Shown here: positions 14,640-23,100 of the stretch, one piece after another
How positions within the stretch are numbered: position 1 is the stretch's first letter
How the letters are laid out: every line of letters starts with the position of its first letter
Origin: Chlamydiota bacterium
GTDB taxonomy: Bacteria > Auribacterota > UBA3054 > B51-G9
NCBI GenBank assembly: GCA_030596365.1
Contig: JAUVKG010000003.1
Coordinates: forward strand, 1-24,843
Length of the DNA stretch: 24,843 nt
Direction: 5' to 3'
Notes under the pieces: generated by a model
The model's database searches: none
What the model was told of the DNA's origin: nothing
Seen by the model: only the letters and a program-made list of their open reading frames with translations
Position numbers and translations under genes: made by a program

Positions 14640-16228
14640 TGAACAAAAAAGTTTTTCTTATTTTTGTTGTAATTTGTTTTGTTGTAATCGGAATCTTACC
14701 TATTTTATTTATGCTTGCTAAAAGCGTAAACGTTGACGGCCATTTCAGTCTTTTTTTTTATAAAAATTTTATGAATTCCAGGCGTGAATGGACTCTTATT
14801 GGAAATAGTTTTACCTTATCTTTTCTTACAGCATTATTCACAACAATAATTGGTTTGCCGCTTGGGATTCTTTTTGCGAAAACCGATCTGCCGCTTAAAA
14901 AACTTTTTACAATTCTCTTTACAATTCCTTTATTGATTCCCCCATACATTACAGCAATTTCCTGGTTCGATTTGCTTGGTCGCGAAGGCTTGCTCTCAAA
15001 AATTATAAATCCCGCAATGGCGGAAATTACTTCTAAATGGCTATTTGGCCTGCCGGGATGTGTTTTGATTTTATTCTCAACATTTTTACCCATTGTTATT
15101 CTATTGACAATTACATTCCTGAAAACTATTAACCCGAGGCTTGAAGAGGCAGGGAAACTTGTTTCAGGCTGGCCGGGTGTGTTAAAAGGTATTACCATTC
15201 CATTGATTATGCCGGGACTTTTGCTGGCTTCAATTCTGGTTTTTTTGCTTACTTTGGGTGAACTCGGCGTTCCGACTTTTTTAAGATATGATGTTTTTCC
15301 TGTGGAAAGTTTCACTCAATTTTCCGCTTTTTATAATTTTGGCGCGGCAACGGCAGCAGCGGTTCCGCTTGTTATTATCACTCTTATTGTTCTTGTAATA
15401 GAGAGAATATTTCTTCGTGATAAAACTTATCAACTTCATCCCGCTGTCGGAGGAGATAAGTCATCAACAATTAATCTTGGAGTCTACCGGAAATGGTTTT
15501 TAATAATTGTAGTTCTGTTATGTTTTTGTAGTATAATCCTGCCTTTTTTGGTTTTACTTTTTCATTCGTTTTCCGCTGGTGTATATAAAGAAGCTCTATC
15601 AAGAGCAGGCGACAGCCTTTTTAGAAGTGTCGCTTATGCCGCCATCGGAGCATCAGCGCTGGCAGTTCTCGGCTTCTTCCTCGGCTATTTAATTCACTCA
15701 AAAACTTTTCGCTTTTGGCGCGCGATAGATTCTTTGACAATTTTTCTATTTGCATTATCAGGTACGATTATCGGAATAGGACTTATTAATTTATGGAATC
15801 GTCCGGCGACTAATTTCATCTACGCTTCACCTGTGATTATTATTTTTGGCTATCTTGCTCAATATACAGCGCTGACAAGTCGGATAACAGTTTCAACGCT
15901 CGCGCAAATTCCGTCGTCAATGGAAGAAGCGGCACAGGTTTCCGGCGCGAAATGGATACGGAGAATCACACTTATCACTGCGCCAATGGCCAAGCGAGGA
16001 CTCATCGCCGGATGGCTTGTAGGCTATATCTTCTGCTTGCGGGATATGGGGGTTACAATGCTCGTTTATCCGCCGGGGCATGACACGTTTCCGGTACGTA
16101 TTTTCACACTTATGGCTAATGGATCGACCGAACTTATTGCCGCGCTATGTGTAATTATGATTATTGCCACGTTGCTGCCTTTAGGTATTGGAGGAATTTT
16201 ATTCAAATTAAGAGGTTTTATAAAATGA
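14639..16228 (+). CDS. ABC transporter permease, FbpB-like double-unit protein
   Basis: 529 residues forming the whole membrane channel from two fused permease halves of about six helices each. Each half has an EAA loop that docks to the ATPase: EEAGKLVSGWPGVLKGITIP near residue 168 and EEAAQVSGAKWIRRITLITA near residue 427. This two-in-one build is typical of FbpB-type permeases. The start is ATG 14639, overlapping the previous TAA by one base; the stop overlaps the ATPase start by 4 bp. It would carry the ligand delivered by the upstream binding protein across the inner membrane. Confidence 0.92.
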   Translation: MNKKVFLIFVVICFVVIGILPILFMLAKSVNVDGHFSLFFYKNFMNSRREWTLIGNSFTLSFLTALFTTIIGLPLGILFAKTDLPLKKLFTILFTIPLLIPPYITAISWFDLLGREGLLSKIINPAMAEITSKWLFGLPGCVLILFSTFLPIVILLTITFLKTINPRLEEAGKLVSGWPGVLKGITIPLIMPGLLLASILVFLLTLGELGVPTFLRYDVFPVESFTQFSAFYNFGAATAAAVPLVIITLIVLVIERIFLRDKTYQLHPAVGGDKSSTINLGVYRKWFLIIVVLLCFCSIILPFLVLLFHSFSAGVYKEALSRAGDSLFRSVAYAAIGASALAVLGFFLGYLIHSKTFRFWRAIDSLTIFLFALSGTIIGIGLINLWNRPATNFIYASPVIIIFGYLAQYTALTSRITVSTLAQIPSSMEEAAQVSGAKWIRRITLITAPMAKRGLIAGWLVGYIFCLRDMGVTMLVYPPGHDTFPVRIFTLMANGSTELIAALCVIMIIATLLPLGIGGILFKLRGFIK

Positions 16229-16920
16229 GCATTATTGAATTTAAAAATGTGTCAAAATACTATAACGAGACTCCGGTTATTCAAAACTTCTCTATGAAAA
16301 TTGATGCCGGTGAAAAAATCGTTATTCTCGGTCAGTCAGGTTGCGGGAAAACTACCGTTCTGCGCCTGCTTGCAGGTTTTATTTCTCCGGATTCAGGGGA
16401 AATAATCATCGATAATCAAATTGTCGCCGCGGAAGGTAAAATAATTAAAGAACCCGAAGAACGGAATCTCGGGATGGTATTTCAGGACCTGGCCCTTTGG
16501 CCTCACCTCTCGGTAAAAGGAAACCTGGAATTCGGGTTGAAAGCAAAAGGGGTTCAAAAAAGCAAAAGAGAAAAATATATTCCCGAAATGTTAAAACTTA
16601 TGCAGATGGAGAAATCTGTTCACGCTAAACCGGCAGAATTATCCGGAGGGCAGCAGCAGCGTGTAGCGCTTGCACGGGCGTTGATATTGCATCCTGAAAT
16701 CCTGATTATGGATGAGCCGCTTTCAAGTCTTGACCAGGATTTAAATGTTCGGCTCAGGAAAGAAATTCTCAAACTTCAAAAAAAAATAGGTTTCGCGCTT
16801 TTGTATGTTACGCATGACCGGGAAGAAGCGTTTGATATCGGTTCACGTATAATTGTTATGAAAGACGGAAAAATAGAACGAATAGGTTCATCGGAAAAAA
16901 TCAAAAAATATTTCGGTTAG
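16225..16920 (+). CDS. ABC transporter ATPase, FbpC-like
   Basis: 231 residues, powering the transporter in the cytoplasm. It has Walker A GQSGCGKTT (about 36-44), the Q-loop MVFQDLALWPHLSV, signature LSGGQQQRVALARA (about 139), Walker B ILIMDEPLSSLD (about 159-170) and the switch histidine in YVTHDREEAF. It is shorter than most FbpC/PotA proteins because the C-terminal regulatory TOBE domain is absent. The start is ATG 16225 with AGAGG about 9 bp upstream; the frame is open to 16147, but that extension lies wholly within the permease gene and carries no ATPase sequence. Last gene of the operon; no clear terminator in the next 95 bp. Confidence 0.93.
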   Translation: MSIIEFKNVSKYYNETPVIQNFSMKIDAGEKIVILGQSGCGKTTVLRLLAGFISPDSGEIIIDNQIVAAEGKIIKEPEERNLGMVFQDLALWPHLSVKGNLEFGLKAKGVQKSKREKYIPEMLKLMQMEKSVHAKPAELSGGQQQRVALARALILHPEILIMDEPLSSLDQDLNVRLRKEILKLQKKIGFALLYVTHDREEAFDIGSRIIVMKDGKIERIGSSEKIKKYFG

Positions 16921-17015
16921 GCACTAATTAGGAGTTGCTAGAAAAAAACTCTATTTATTATCTTGTTATTTATCATTTATAAATTTATAGGTAGAACATT
17001 TGGTGTTTCCTGTCT

Positions 17016-17828
17016 CTATAGTTTGATGATTGTGATTTCAGGGCGGCATCGAAAACGAATGGGCCATAGGTATGTACCTATACCTGAATTGACATACAGA
17101 ATCCCTGCTTCTGTATGAAATAGCCCTCTGTCGTAAATAGCATCGCTTCCTTTCAATATGGGGTTTTCGATAAAAGGAAGTCGTACCTGACCACCATGTG
17201 TGTGACCTGCCAAAATAAGGTCATAGCTATTAGGTGGGAGTGTGTTGACAATACTCGGATAATGAGTCAACAAAATATGTTTCTGGTCTGGAGCTCTGCT
17301 CCTGACATTTTGCAGTTCGGAAAAGTGGCGTCCGCCAATTAGGACAACTGTGTTGTCCATAATTGTGATACTTTTATTTTCCAACCATTTGCCCCCTGTG
17401 GTTTCGAAATAATCTGATAGATCTGCTTTTGAAACCCGTGCCCATTGATCGTGATTTCCCGGTATTCCGTAAAGAGGTTTGTTAATAGTTGATAGTATTG
17501 CCATGCACTCATGGAGGTACTTTTTCTCCTCAACCAAATCGCCTGTAAAGCAGGCGAAGTCGGCTTCTAATTTATTTATGGTTTCTACTACTCTAGTTAA
17601 ATACTTTCGGTTACCTTTGTAGTGAGTGTCGGAAATATGAATTAGGGTAACCGTTGGGCTTTCGGAAAGAGTAACTGACTTTATGGTGAGCCATTGTGGT
17701 TCAATGAAGAAGCTGTACACCGCGCATAGACCGACAAGTACGCAGATGACAACTATGCCAATGCCAACGCGAAGAGCGGAACGCAGGATCAATTTTGCGA
17801 AGGAGGTATTGTGAGCTTGTATCTTCAT
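17016..17828 (-). CDS. Membrane-anchored calcineurin-like metallophosphoesterase, YkuE-like
   Basis: About 270 residues. Residues 20-43 form a membrane anchor (VGIGIVVICVLVGLCAVYSFF), then a catalytic domain with the five metal-site blocks: SDTHYKG, TGDLVEE, GIPGNHDQW, LLTHYP and AGHTHGGQ. These hold the binuclear metal centre. The family includes YkuE and UDP-diacylglucosamine hydrolase-like enzymes; the substrate is unknown. The start is uncertain: ATG 17828 gives a normal short tail before the helix and clears queC. ATG 17879 would overlap the queC stop by 8 bp, and the frame is open to 17912. None has a good ribosome-binding site. It lies 43 bp downstream of queC and is probably co-transcribed. 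It is convergent with the transporter operon. Confidence 0.87.
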   Translation of the reverse strand: MKIQAHNTSFAKLILRSALRVGIGIVVICVLVGLCAVYSFFIEPQWLTIKSVTLSESPTVTLIHISDTHYKGNRKYLTRVVETINKLEADFACFTGDLVEEKKYLHECMAILSTINKPLYGIPGNHDQWARVSKADLSDYFETTGGKWLENKSITIMDNTVVLIGGRHFSELQNVRSRAPDQKHILLTHYPSIVNTLPPNSYDLILAGHTHGGQVRLPFIENPILKGSDAIYDRGLFHTEAGILYVNSGIGTYLWPIRFRCRPEITIIKL

Positions 17829-17871
17829 TTTTTGGATAATGAGAATATCGAGCTGGGAAGCTCGATTTACT

Positions 17872-18546
17872 TTAAGCATATTCCGTTGGGTCGGGAATTC
17901 CTGCCTGCTCAAATCCCTGCCGTCTCAATATGCACGTATCACATTTTCCACATGCCCGGCCATACTCATCGGGGTCATAGCAGCTTAAAGTTAAGGAATA
18001 ATCTACATCGAGTTCTGTACCAAGTTTAATTATTTCACTTTTTGATAAATTTATTAAAGGAGTGTGAATTGTAAATTTGCTGCCTTCAATTCCTGCACGC
18101 GTGGCAAGATTTGCAGTTTTTTCGAATGCAGCTATGAATTCCGGGCGGCAATCCGGATAACCGCTATAATCAACCGCGTTTACACCGATAAAAATATCGT
18201 GTGCACCAATCACTTCAGCGAGACCAAGCGCGAGACTAAGCATGATAGTATTTCTTGCCGGAACATAAGTAATTGGAATACTGTCGTCCATTTCTCTTTC
18301 TTTAGGAACGGGAATGTCATCAGTAAGGGCTGAGCCGCCTATTTGGCGCATATCGATGCTTATAACTTTATGTCTGAAAGCATTCATTTTTTCAGCGATG
18401 ATTTTAGCGTGTGATATTTCAATCTTATTCCTTTGGCCGTAATCAATTGTTAAAGCGCAGCAATCGAAATTTTTACTTTTTGCGAACGCGAGTGCGGTAG
18501 CTGAATCAAGTCCGCCGCTTAAAAGAACAACAGCTTTATTTTTCAT
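17872..18546 (-). CDS. queC: 7-cyano-7-deazaguanine synthase QueC
   Basis: Converts 7-carboxy-7-deazaguanine to preQ0 using ATP and ammonia, on the way to queuosine in tRNA. 224 residues from ATG 18546, with the PP-loop SGGLDS (10-15), TIDYGQRN, YVPARN, a GVNAVDYSGYPDCRPEF stretch and a C-terminal zinc site of four cysteines in SCYD and ACGKCDTC. An ATG at 18582 adds 12 residues, but the family begins at M-K-x-K-A-V-V-L-L-S-G-G as here. No ribosome-binding site is evident. A perfect TTGACA-N17-TATAAT promoter lies about 70 bp upstream. No other queuosine gene (queD, E, F) is in the window. Confidence 0.96.
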   Translation of the reverse strand: MKNKAVVLLSGGLDSATALAFAKSKNFDCCALTIDYGQRNKIEISHAKIIAEKMNAFRHKVISIDMRQIGGSALTDDIPVPKEREMDDSIPITYVPARNTIMLSLALGLAEVIGAHDIFIGVNAVDYSGYPDCRPEFIAAFEKTANLATRAGIEGSKFTIHTPLINLSKSEIIKLGTELDVDYSLTLSCYDPDEYGRACGKCDTCILRRQGFEQAGIPDPTEYA

Positions 18547-18618
18547 AATGGAATTTTTTAAATAGAGTCGTTTTATAATCATTATTATTATCTTGTGTAT
18601 CGTAAATTGGTCCGGACT

Positions 18619-18647
18619 ATTATACGATATATCGCATTTTCTGTCAA
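18619..18647 (-). promoter_or_regulatory. Perfect-consensus queC promoter with palindromic spacer
   Basis: On the minus strand TTGACA (18647-18642), 17-bp spacer, TATAAT (18624-18619), matching consensus at all 12 bases. The spacer contains the perfect palindrome CGATATATCG (18625-18634) touching the -10, a possible repressor site. I saw no preQ1 riboswitch in the 72-nt leader. Confidence 0.75.
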
Positions 18648-18668
18648 GAAAATCCGGTTTTTAAGATA

Positions 18669-18697
18669 TTGACAAAGTTTGATGAATATGCTATATT
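18669..18697 (+). promoter_or_regulatory. Promoter of the DUF4143-type ATPase gene
   Basis: TTGACA (18669-18674), 17-bp spacer, TATATT (18692-18697), 11 of 12 consensus bases. The ATG follows 46 bp later. The -35 boxes of this and the queC promoter are only 21 bp apart, back to back. Confidence 0.7.
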
Positions 18698-18743
18698 ATT
18701 CACGATATGAATAAAAATTAACCACACTGCGAAAAATAAAATT

Positions 18744-19976
18744 ATGTATCTGCAAAGATGGCTAACTCCATTCTTCAAAAAAAACGTCAAAAATTCACCT
18801 GTCACTGTTTTAACAGGCGCACGTCAAGTTGGTAAAAGCACACTTTTACTGAATGAATTTAAAAATAAATGGCGATATATTTCTTTTGACGACTTTGATA
18901 TTTTAGAAATGGCAAAAAGAAACCCTTTTGATTTGCTTCAAACTGATAAGCATATAATTATTGATGAAATTCAACTTGCTCCCGAGGTTTTAAAAGTCAT
19001 TAAACAAATTGTTGATAAAGATAATTCTTATCGATTTATTCTTTCCGGTTCCGCGAACTTATTGTTAATGGCAAAAGTAGCCGAATCGCTTGCGGGAAGG
19101 GCACAATATAAAACATTAAGACCTTTTACACAAGGAGAAATTGCAGGTTATCCGCCTTCTTTATTTTTCATCAATCTTATTAAAGGAAAAAGATTAGTTA
19201 ATCCTGATAAAATTAAAACAAAATTAAATTTAGCTAAACGAATATGGATTGGAGGTATGCCGGAGATGCTTAAAACTAAAAATATTGATGCTATTTTAAG
19301 TTGGCGAGACGGATATATTGCAACATATCTTGAACGTGATTTAAGGCAGCTCACTCAAATAGAAAATCTTGTGGATTTTCGGAGATTTATGATGGCAATA
19401 GCAATTAGAAGCGGTAAAATATTAAACATAAGCGAAGTTGCCCGGGATATTGGATTGTCCCAACCAACGGCATCCCGCTATATGAATATTTTAGAAATAA
19501 GCGGACTTGCTGTAAGAATTAGCGCGTATAAAAGCAATCGGGGTAGCAGAATTATAAAAGCGCCTAAAGTTGTGTGGTTAGATACCGGTCTTGCATCGCA
19601 TCTTGCAGGCTTTTTCTCATCGGATTCACTGATGAATAGTCGTGAATGGGGCGGAATGCTCGAAAGTTTTGTTTTTCAGCATTTGCAGATTATTTGTGAT
19701 TTAATCACTCCAAAATCGAGTTTATATTACTGGCGAACGCGCTCCGGAGTTGAAGTTGATTTTGTTATTGAACATGGAAGAGATTTGATAGCAATTGAAA
19801 TTAAATCATCAAAAAATGTTGGATATTATGATATCAAAGGTATCGAAAACTTTGCAAAAGAGTTTTCAAATATGAAACTTGGAATAATAATTTATTCCGG
19901 TAATGAATTTATTAAGCTAACAGATAAAATTTTCGCAGTTCCGTTAAATGTATTATTGGAAGGCGAGAGGGTTTAA
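18744..19976 (+). CDS. P-loop ATPase with C-terminal nuclease-like DUF4143 domain
   Basis: 410 residues. The N-terminal AAA-type ATPase has Walker A TGARQVGKST (about 24-33), Walker B HIIIDEIQLAPEVL (about 73-86), a sensor-like ILSGSANLLL and ESLAGRAQYKTLRPF. The middle has a winged-helix-like stretch (NISEVARDIGLSQPTASRYMNILEISGL). The C-terminal DUF4143 domain has YYWRTRSGVEVDFVIE and LIAIEIKSSK, a PD-(D/E)xK-like pattern. These proteins are common and often horizontally moved; their function is not established. It is a single gene divergent from queC, with its own promoter but no ribosome-binding site before ATG 18744. Confidence 0.92.
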   Translation: MYLQRWLTPFFKKNVKNSPVTVLTGARQVGKSTLLLNEFKNKWRYISFDDFDILEMAKRNPFDLLQTDKHIIIDEIQLAPEVLKVIKQIVDKDNSYRFILSGSANLLLMAKVAESLAGRAQYKTLRPFTQGEIAGYPPSLFFINLIKGKRLVNPDKIKTKLNLAKRIWIGGMPEMLKTKNIDAILSWRDGYIATYLERDLRQLTQIENLVDFRRFMMAIAIRSGKILNISEVARDIGLSQPTASRYMNILEISGLAVRISAYKSNRGSRIIKAPKVVWLDTGLASHLAGFFSSDSLMNSREWGGMLESFVFQHLQIICDLITPKSSLYYWRTRSGVEVDFVIEHGRDLIAIEIKSSKNVGYYDIKGIENFAKEFSNMKLGIIIYSGNEFIKLTDKIFAVPLNVLLEGERV

Positions 19977-19985
19977 AATTTTAAA

Positions 19986-20009
19986 CAGAACCATTTACAG
20001 CAGAATCAT
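19986..20009 (+). repeat. 15-bp-spaced CAGAATCAT pair
   Basis: CAGAACCAT (19986-19994) and CAGAATCAT (20001-20009) are exactly 15 bp apart, the same arrangement as at 8264-8382 and 6093-6118. It abuts the stop of the YfhO-like remnant. Confidence 0.45.
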
Positions 20010-20191
20010 TAATTTAATTTAATAAAAAACGCGGCAATTAAAATTGTAATTCCGGAAATAACAGCTCCAAGTTTAAGACCAGGAGTTGTATATTTCCAGA
20101 CAATGTTATGATTTCCTTTATCAAGTTTTACACCTTGAAAATATAAATTAACAATCAACATTTTTTGCCGCTTGTCATCAATTACTTTTAA
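20009..20191 (-). pseudogene. C-terminal remnant of a YfhO-like membrane protein
   Basis: An open stretch of 60 codons with no start of its own reads LKVIDDKRQKMLIVN, then LYFQGVKLDKGNHNIVWKY, then TPGLKLGAVISG, a last membrane helix and TAA at 20011-20009. Order and motifs (xDDxK, FQGVxLxxGxHxIxxxY, PGLKxG, helix) match the extreme C-terminus of bacterial YfhO-type polytopic membrane proteins, which act in cell-envelope glycosylation. The first codons overlap the last 14 bp of the Kelch gene in another frame, and the remaining 800 or so expected residues are missing. So the upstream gene was replaced or deleted up to this point. Identification is from recalled family features. Confidence 0.6.
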
Positions 20192-23100
20192 TCAAAGCAG
20201 GATTGAGCAGTTTCCATCCATTACCTGCTTTTTCACCAGACTGTAAATATATTTCAAGCACCGGCACTGGTAAACTATTCAACTCGCTTGAATCCTGTGC
20301 CGTTTCAGCGGGCGGCACGACAAAGAAGATGATTTCCGCGGGCAGATTCTTCCAAACTTTGTAGATAAGCTGGTCACTTTTTGGTGTATACTTGATAGTC
20401 ACGTTTTTTTTCACAGCATATACCCATTTTTTAATTTCACCAGTCTTCTTTTTGAGCGGTTCAAGCTTGTGCGGCCCATCAACTGTTTTGTAATTCGATG
20501 CGTCTTTCAGGCCGACCAGGCAACCGTCTTCGAGATAATTCGCGAGAGGTGTATCCATTCCCATACCTTTGACTTTAAGTTTTGCCTTGCCGTTTTTGCT
20601 TTTATATTTCCATTTTCCTTCGGTTTCCGGTTCACCTTGAGAAACAAAAGCAAATCCGGAATCACTTTCGCTTAAATTGCTGCTGCCTGCAGCGGCATTT
20701 GCTTCAATCCAGTAAAAATATTTTTTGCATGGTATAACTGTTGAATCGGAATAAATATTATTAGTTACTGATTGTCCGAGCAATGTAGCATTTGAAGCAA
20801 TATTTAATTCACTCCGATAAATAATATATGTAAGTGCATAAGGAACATTTGACCATGTAATTATTACTTTATCATCATATATCCCATCGGTTGCATAAAC
20901 GCCTGTAGGTGTTGATAATCGTTTGTATCCGCTGTCACTATTGCTGAAATCACTCCAACCGCTATCACTGCCGGCCTTTACCCAGTAGTAGTATGTTTGG
21001 CCGGGGATTGCGGTTGTGTCATCAAAACTCGTATCTGCAATCTCGCCGGAAATGTCTGAAGCACTGCTATTGTTATCAATCGTGTTACGGTATATTTTGT
21101 ATTTGGTTGCTCCTGTACTTGCAGGCCACGTAATTTCCACTTTGTTAGTATAGTCACCATCGCTTGCGGTGGTACTTGCAGGCGCTGATAATAGTTTGTA
21201 TCCGTTGTCACTATCGCTGAAATTACTCCAACCATTATCGCATCCGTTTTTTACCCAATAGTAATATGTCTGACCGGGATCAGCTGTTGTGTCATCAAAA
21301 TTTGTTTCTGTAATTTCACCTGAAATATTCTCCGCGCCATTAGTAGTATCCGTCGTATTGCGATACACCATATATTTAGTCGCATCTGTGTTTACATCCC
21401 ATGTGATTTCCACTTTATCTGTGTAGTCTCCATCACTAGCGGAAACACTTGTAGGTATTGATAATAGTTTGTATCCGCTATCACTATCGCTTAAATCACT
21501 CCAACAGCTATCACTGCCGGCTTTTACCCAATAGTAGTATGTCGTATAAGGGGTAGCAGTCGTGTCGTCAAAACTTGTGCCTGTAATTTCACCGGAAATA
21601 TTCTCCGCACCATTCGTCGTATCTGCCGTATTGCGATAAACCATATATTTTGTTGCACCTGTGCTTGCGTTCCACGTGACTTCCACTTTATCTGTGTAAT
21701 CACCATCACTTGCAGAAACTCCGGTAGCCGCTAACAAGTGTTTGTATCCGCTGTCACTATCGCTGAAATCACTCCAGTTATTATTGAATTTGGATTTTAC
21801 CCAATAGTAGTATGTTTGGCCGGGATTAACAGTTGTGTCATCAAAACTCGTATCCGCAATCTCGCCGGAAATGTCTGAAGCACTGCTGTTGTCGTCAATT
21901 GTGTTGCGGTATACTGTGTGTTTAAGCCCCTCGGACGAAAGTTCATTTTCGAAATTCGATGCTATTTCATCGCCTGAGCGTACACCTCTCCACACGCGAA
22001 TTTCGTCCATATATCCCTTGAAGCGATCAGTTGATCCTTCATTACGTAATCCTACCCGTGTGAATAATTCACCACAAGCTCGACCCTCGGTTGAACTATG
22101 TGACCACGTATCATATATTACTCCGTTGGTATACAAAGTGATTTGAGTTGCTTCAAGCACTACCGCTAAGTGTGTCCACACTTCTGATGGAAGCGTGTAG
22201 CCGGTTGTCCAGCCCTCAGTATCCCAGCCCCTTCGGTTTAAGTATAACCCTCGATCTTTGTTGATGCCAATGCCATGCCCGCCGGAGAATGGTTTATCGT
22301 TGTTCATTATTGTATAGTAGCCTTGCAATGTAACAGGTTGTGTTTCTGCAGGTTTCGCCCATAATTCAATTGTTACCGGTAAATTTGTAAGTACAGGGGC
22401 ATTTAACCTTATGTCGGAATTGCCGTCAAAATAGCATGCTCCATTCAGTTTGCCCGAACTTGAAAAGGTTGTTCCCATGTTAGTTGCAGTCCAGTCATTT
22501 ATAGAGCTGTCTACAATTGTGTTGGAATCGTTAAATTTCCAATAACCGATAAGATCGTTTGTTATATAAAAATAACTATTCCATGTAATTTCCACTTTGC
22601 TCGTATAAGTTCCGTCACTTGCGTTTATGTCTGTCGGTACAAGCGTTTTTGCATATCCGCTATCACTGTCACTGAAATCACTCCAACCATTATCGCAACC
22701 TGACTTTACTCGGTAGTAGTATGTTTTACAAGGTATAGCAGTTGTGTCATCAAAGGTCGTGCCTGTAATCTCATCGGAAATATTCTCCGCGCCATTTGTC
22801 GTATCTGTCGTGTTGCGATAAACAACGTATTTCGTTGCGCCTGTGCAGTTGTTCCAGGTAATTATTACTTTATCCGTGTAACCGCCGTCACCGGCCTGGA
22901 TATTCTGAGGAGGGGCCGGCACAAAAGGTGGTTCATCAGAATACCACATGTCATTGAGACGTTGGCCTGTGTTTACATCCGCACCGCCTGCAAGCCACAT
23001 TCGGTTATTGTGTACCAAAAGACCGTGACCGTAACGGGTCAACCAAGACGCATGTTCTGTGTCAAGTACCCATGTAGTCCCGTTCGTAGAAAACCAAACG

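Noticed and set aside
14758..15315. 185-codon minus-strand ORF
   Set aside because: Exact antisense of the permease with no independent features.
16147..16224. N-terminal extension of the ABC ATPase
   Set aside because: Lies within the permease gene in another frame; the family starts at MSIIEFKNVSKYY, with AGAGG upstream of 16225.
16921..17015. Rho-independent terminator between the convergent transporter ATPase and phosphoesterase genes
   Set aside because: Only a 5-bp GAGTT/AACTC stem with a long loop and an AT-rich palindrome; no GC-rich stem with a U-run.
17829..17912. Longer metallophosphoesterase start
   Set aside because: It would overlap the queC coding sequence; the extension is the out-of-frame copy of the QueC C-terminus. 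The 17879 start remains possible.
18547..18582. 12-residue extension of QueC
   Set aside because: Not part of the family, whose proteins begin a few residues before SGGLDS; no ribosome-binding site.
18547..18618. preQ1 riboswitch in the queC leader
   Set aside because: No C-rich loop and A-rich tail arrangement typical of preQ1 aptamers was found in the 72-nt leader.
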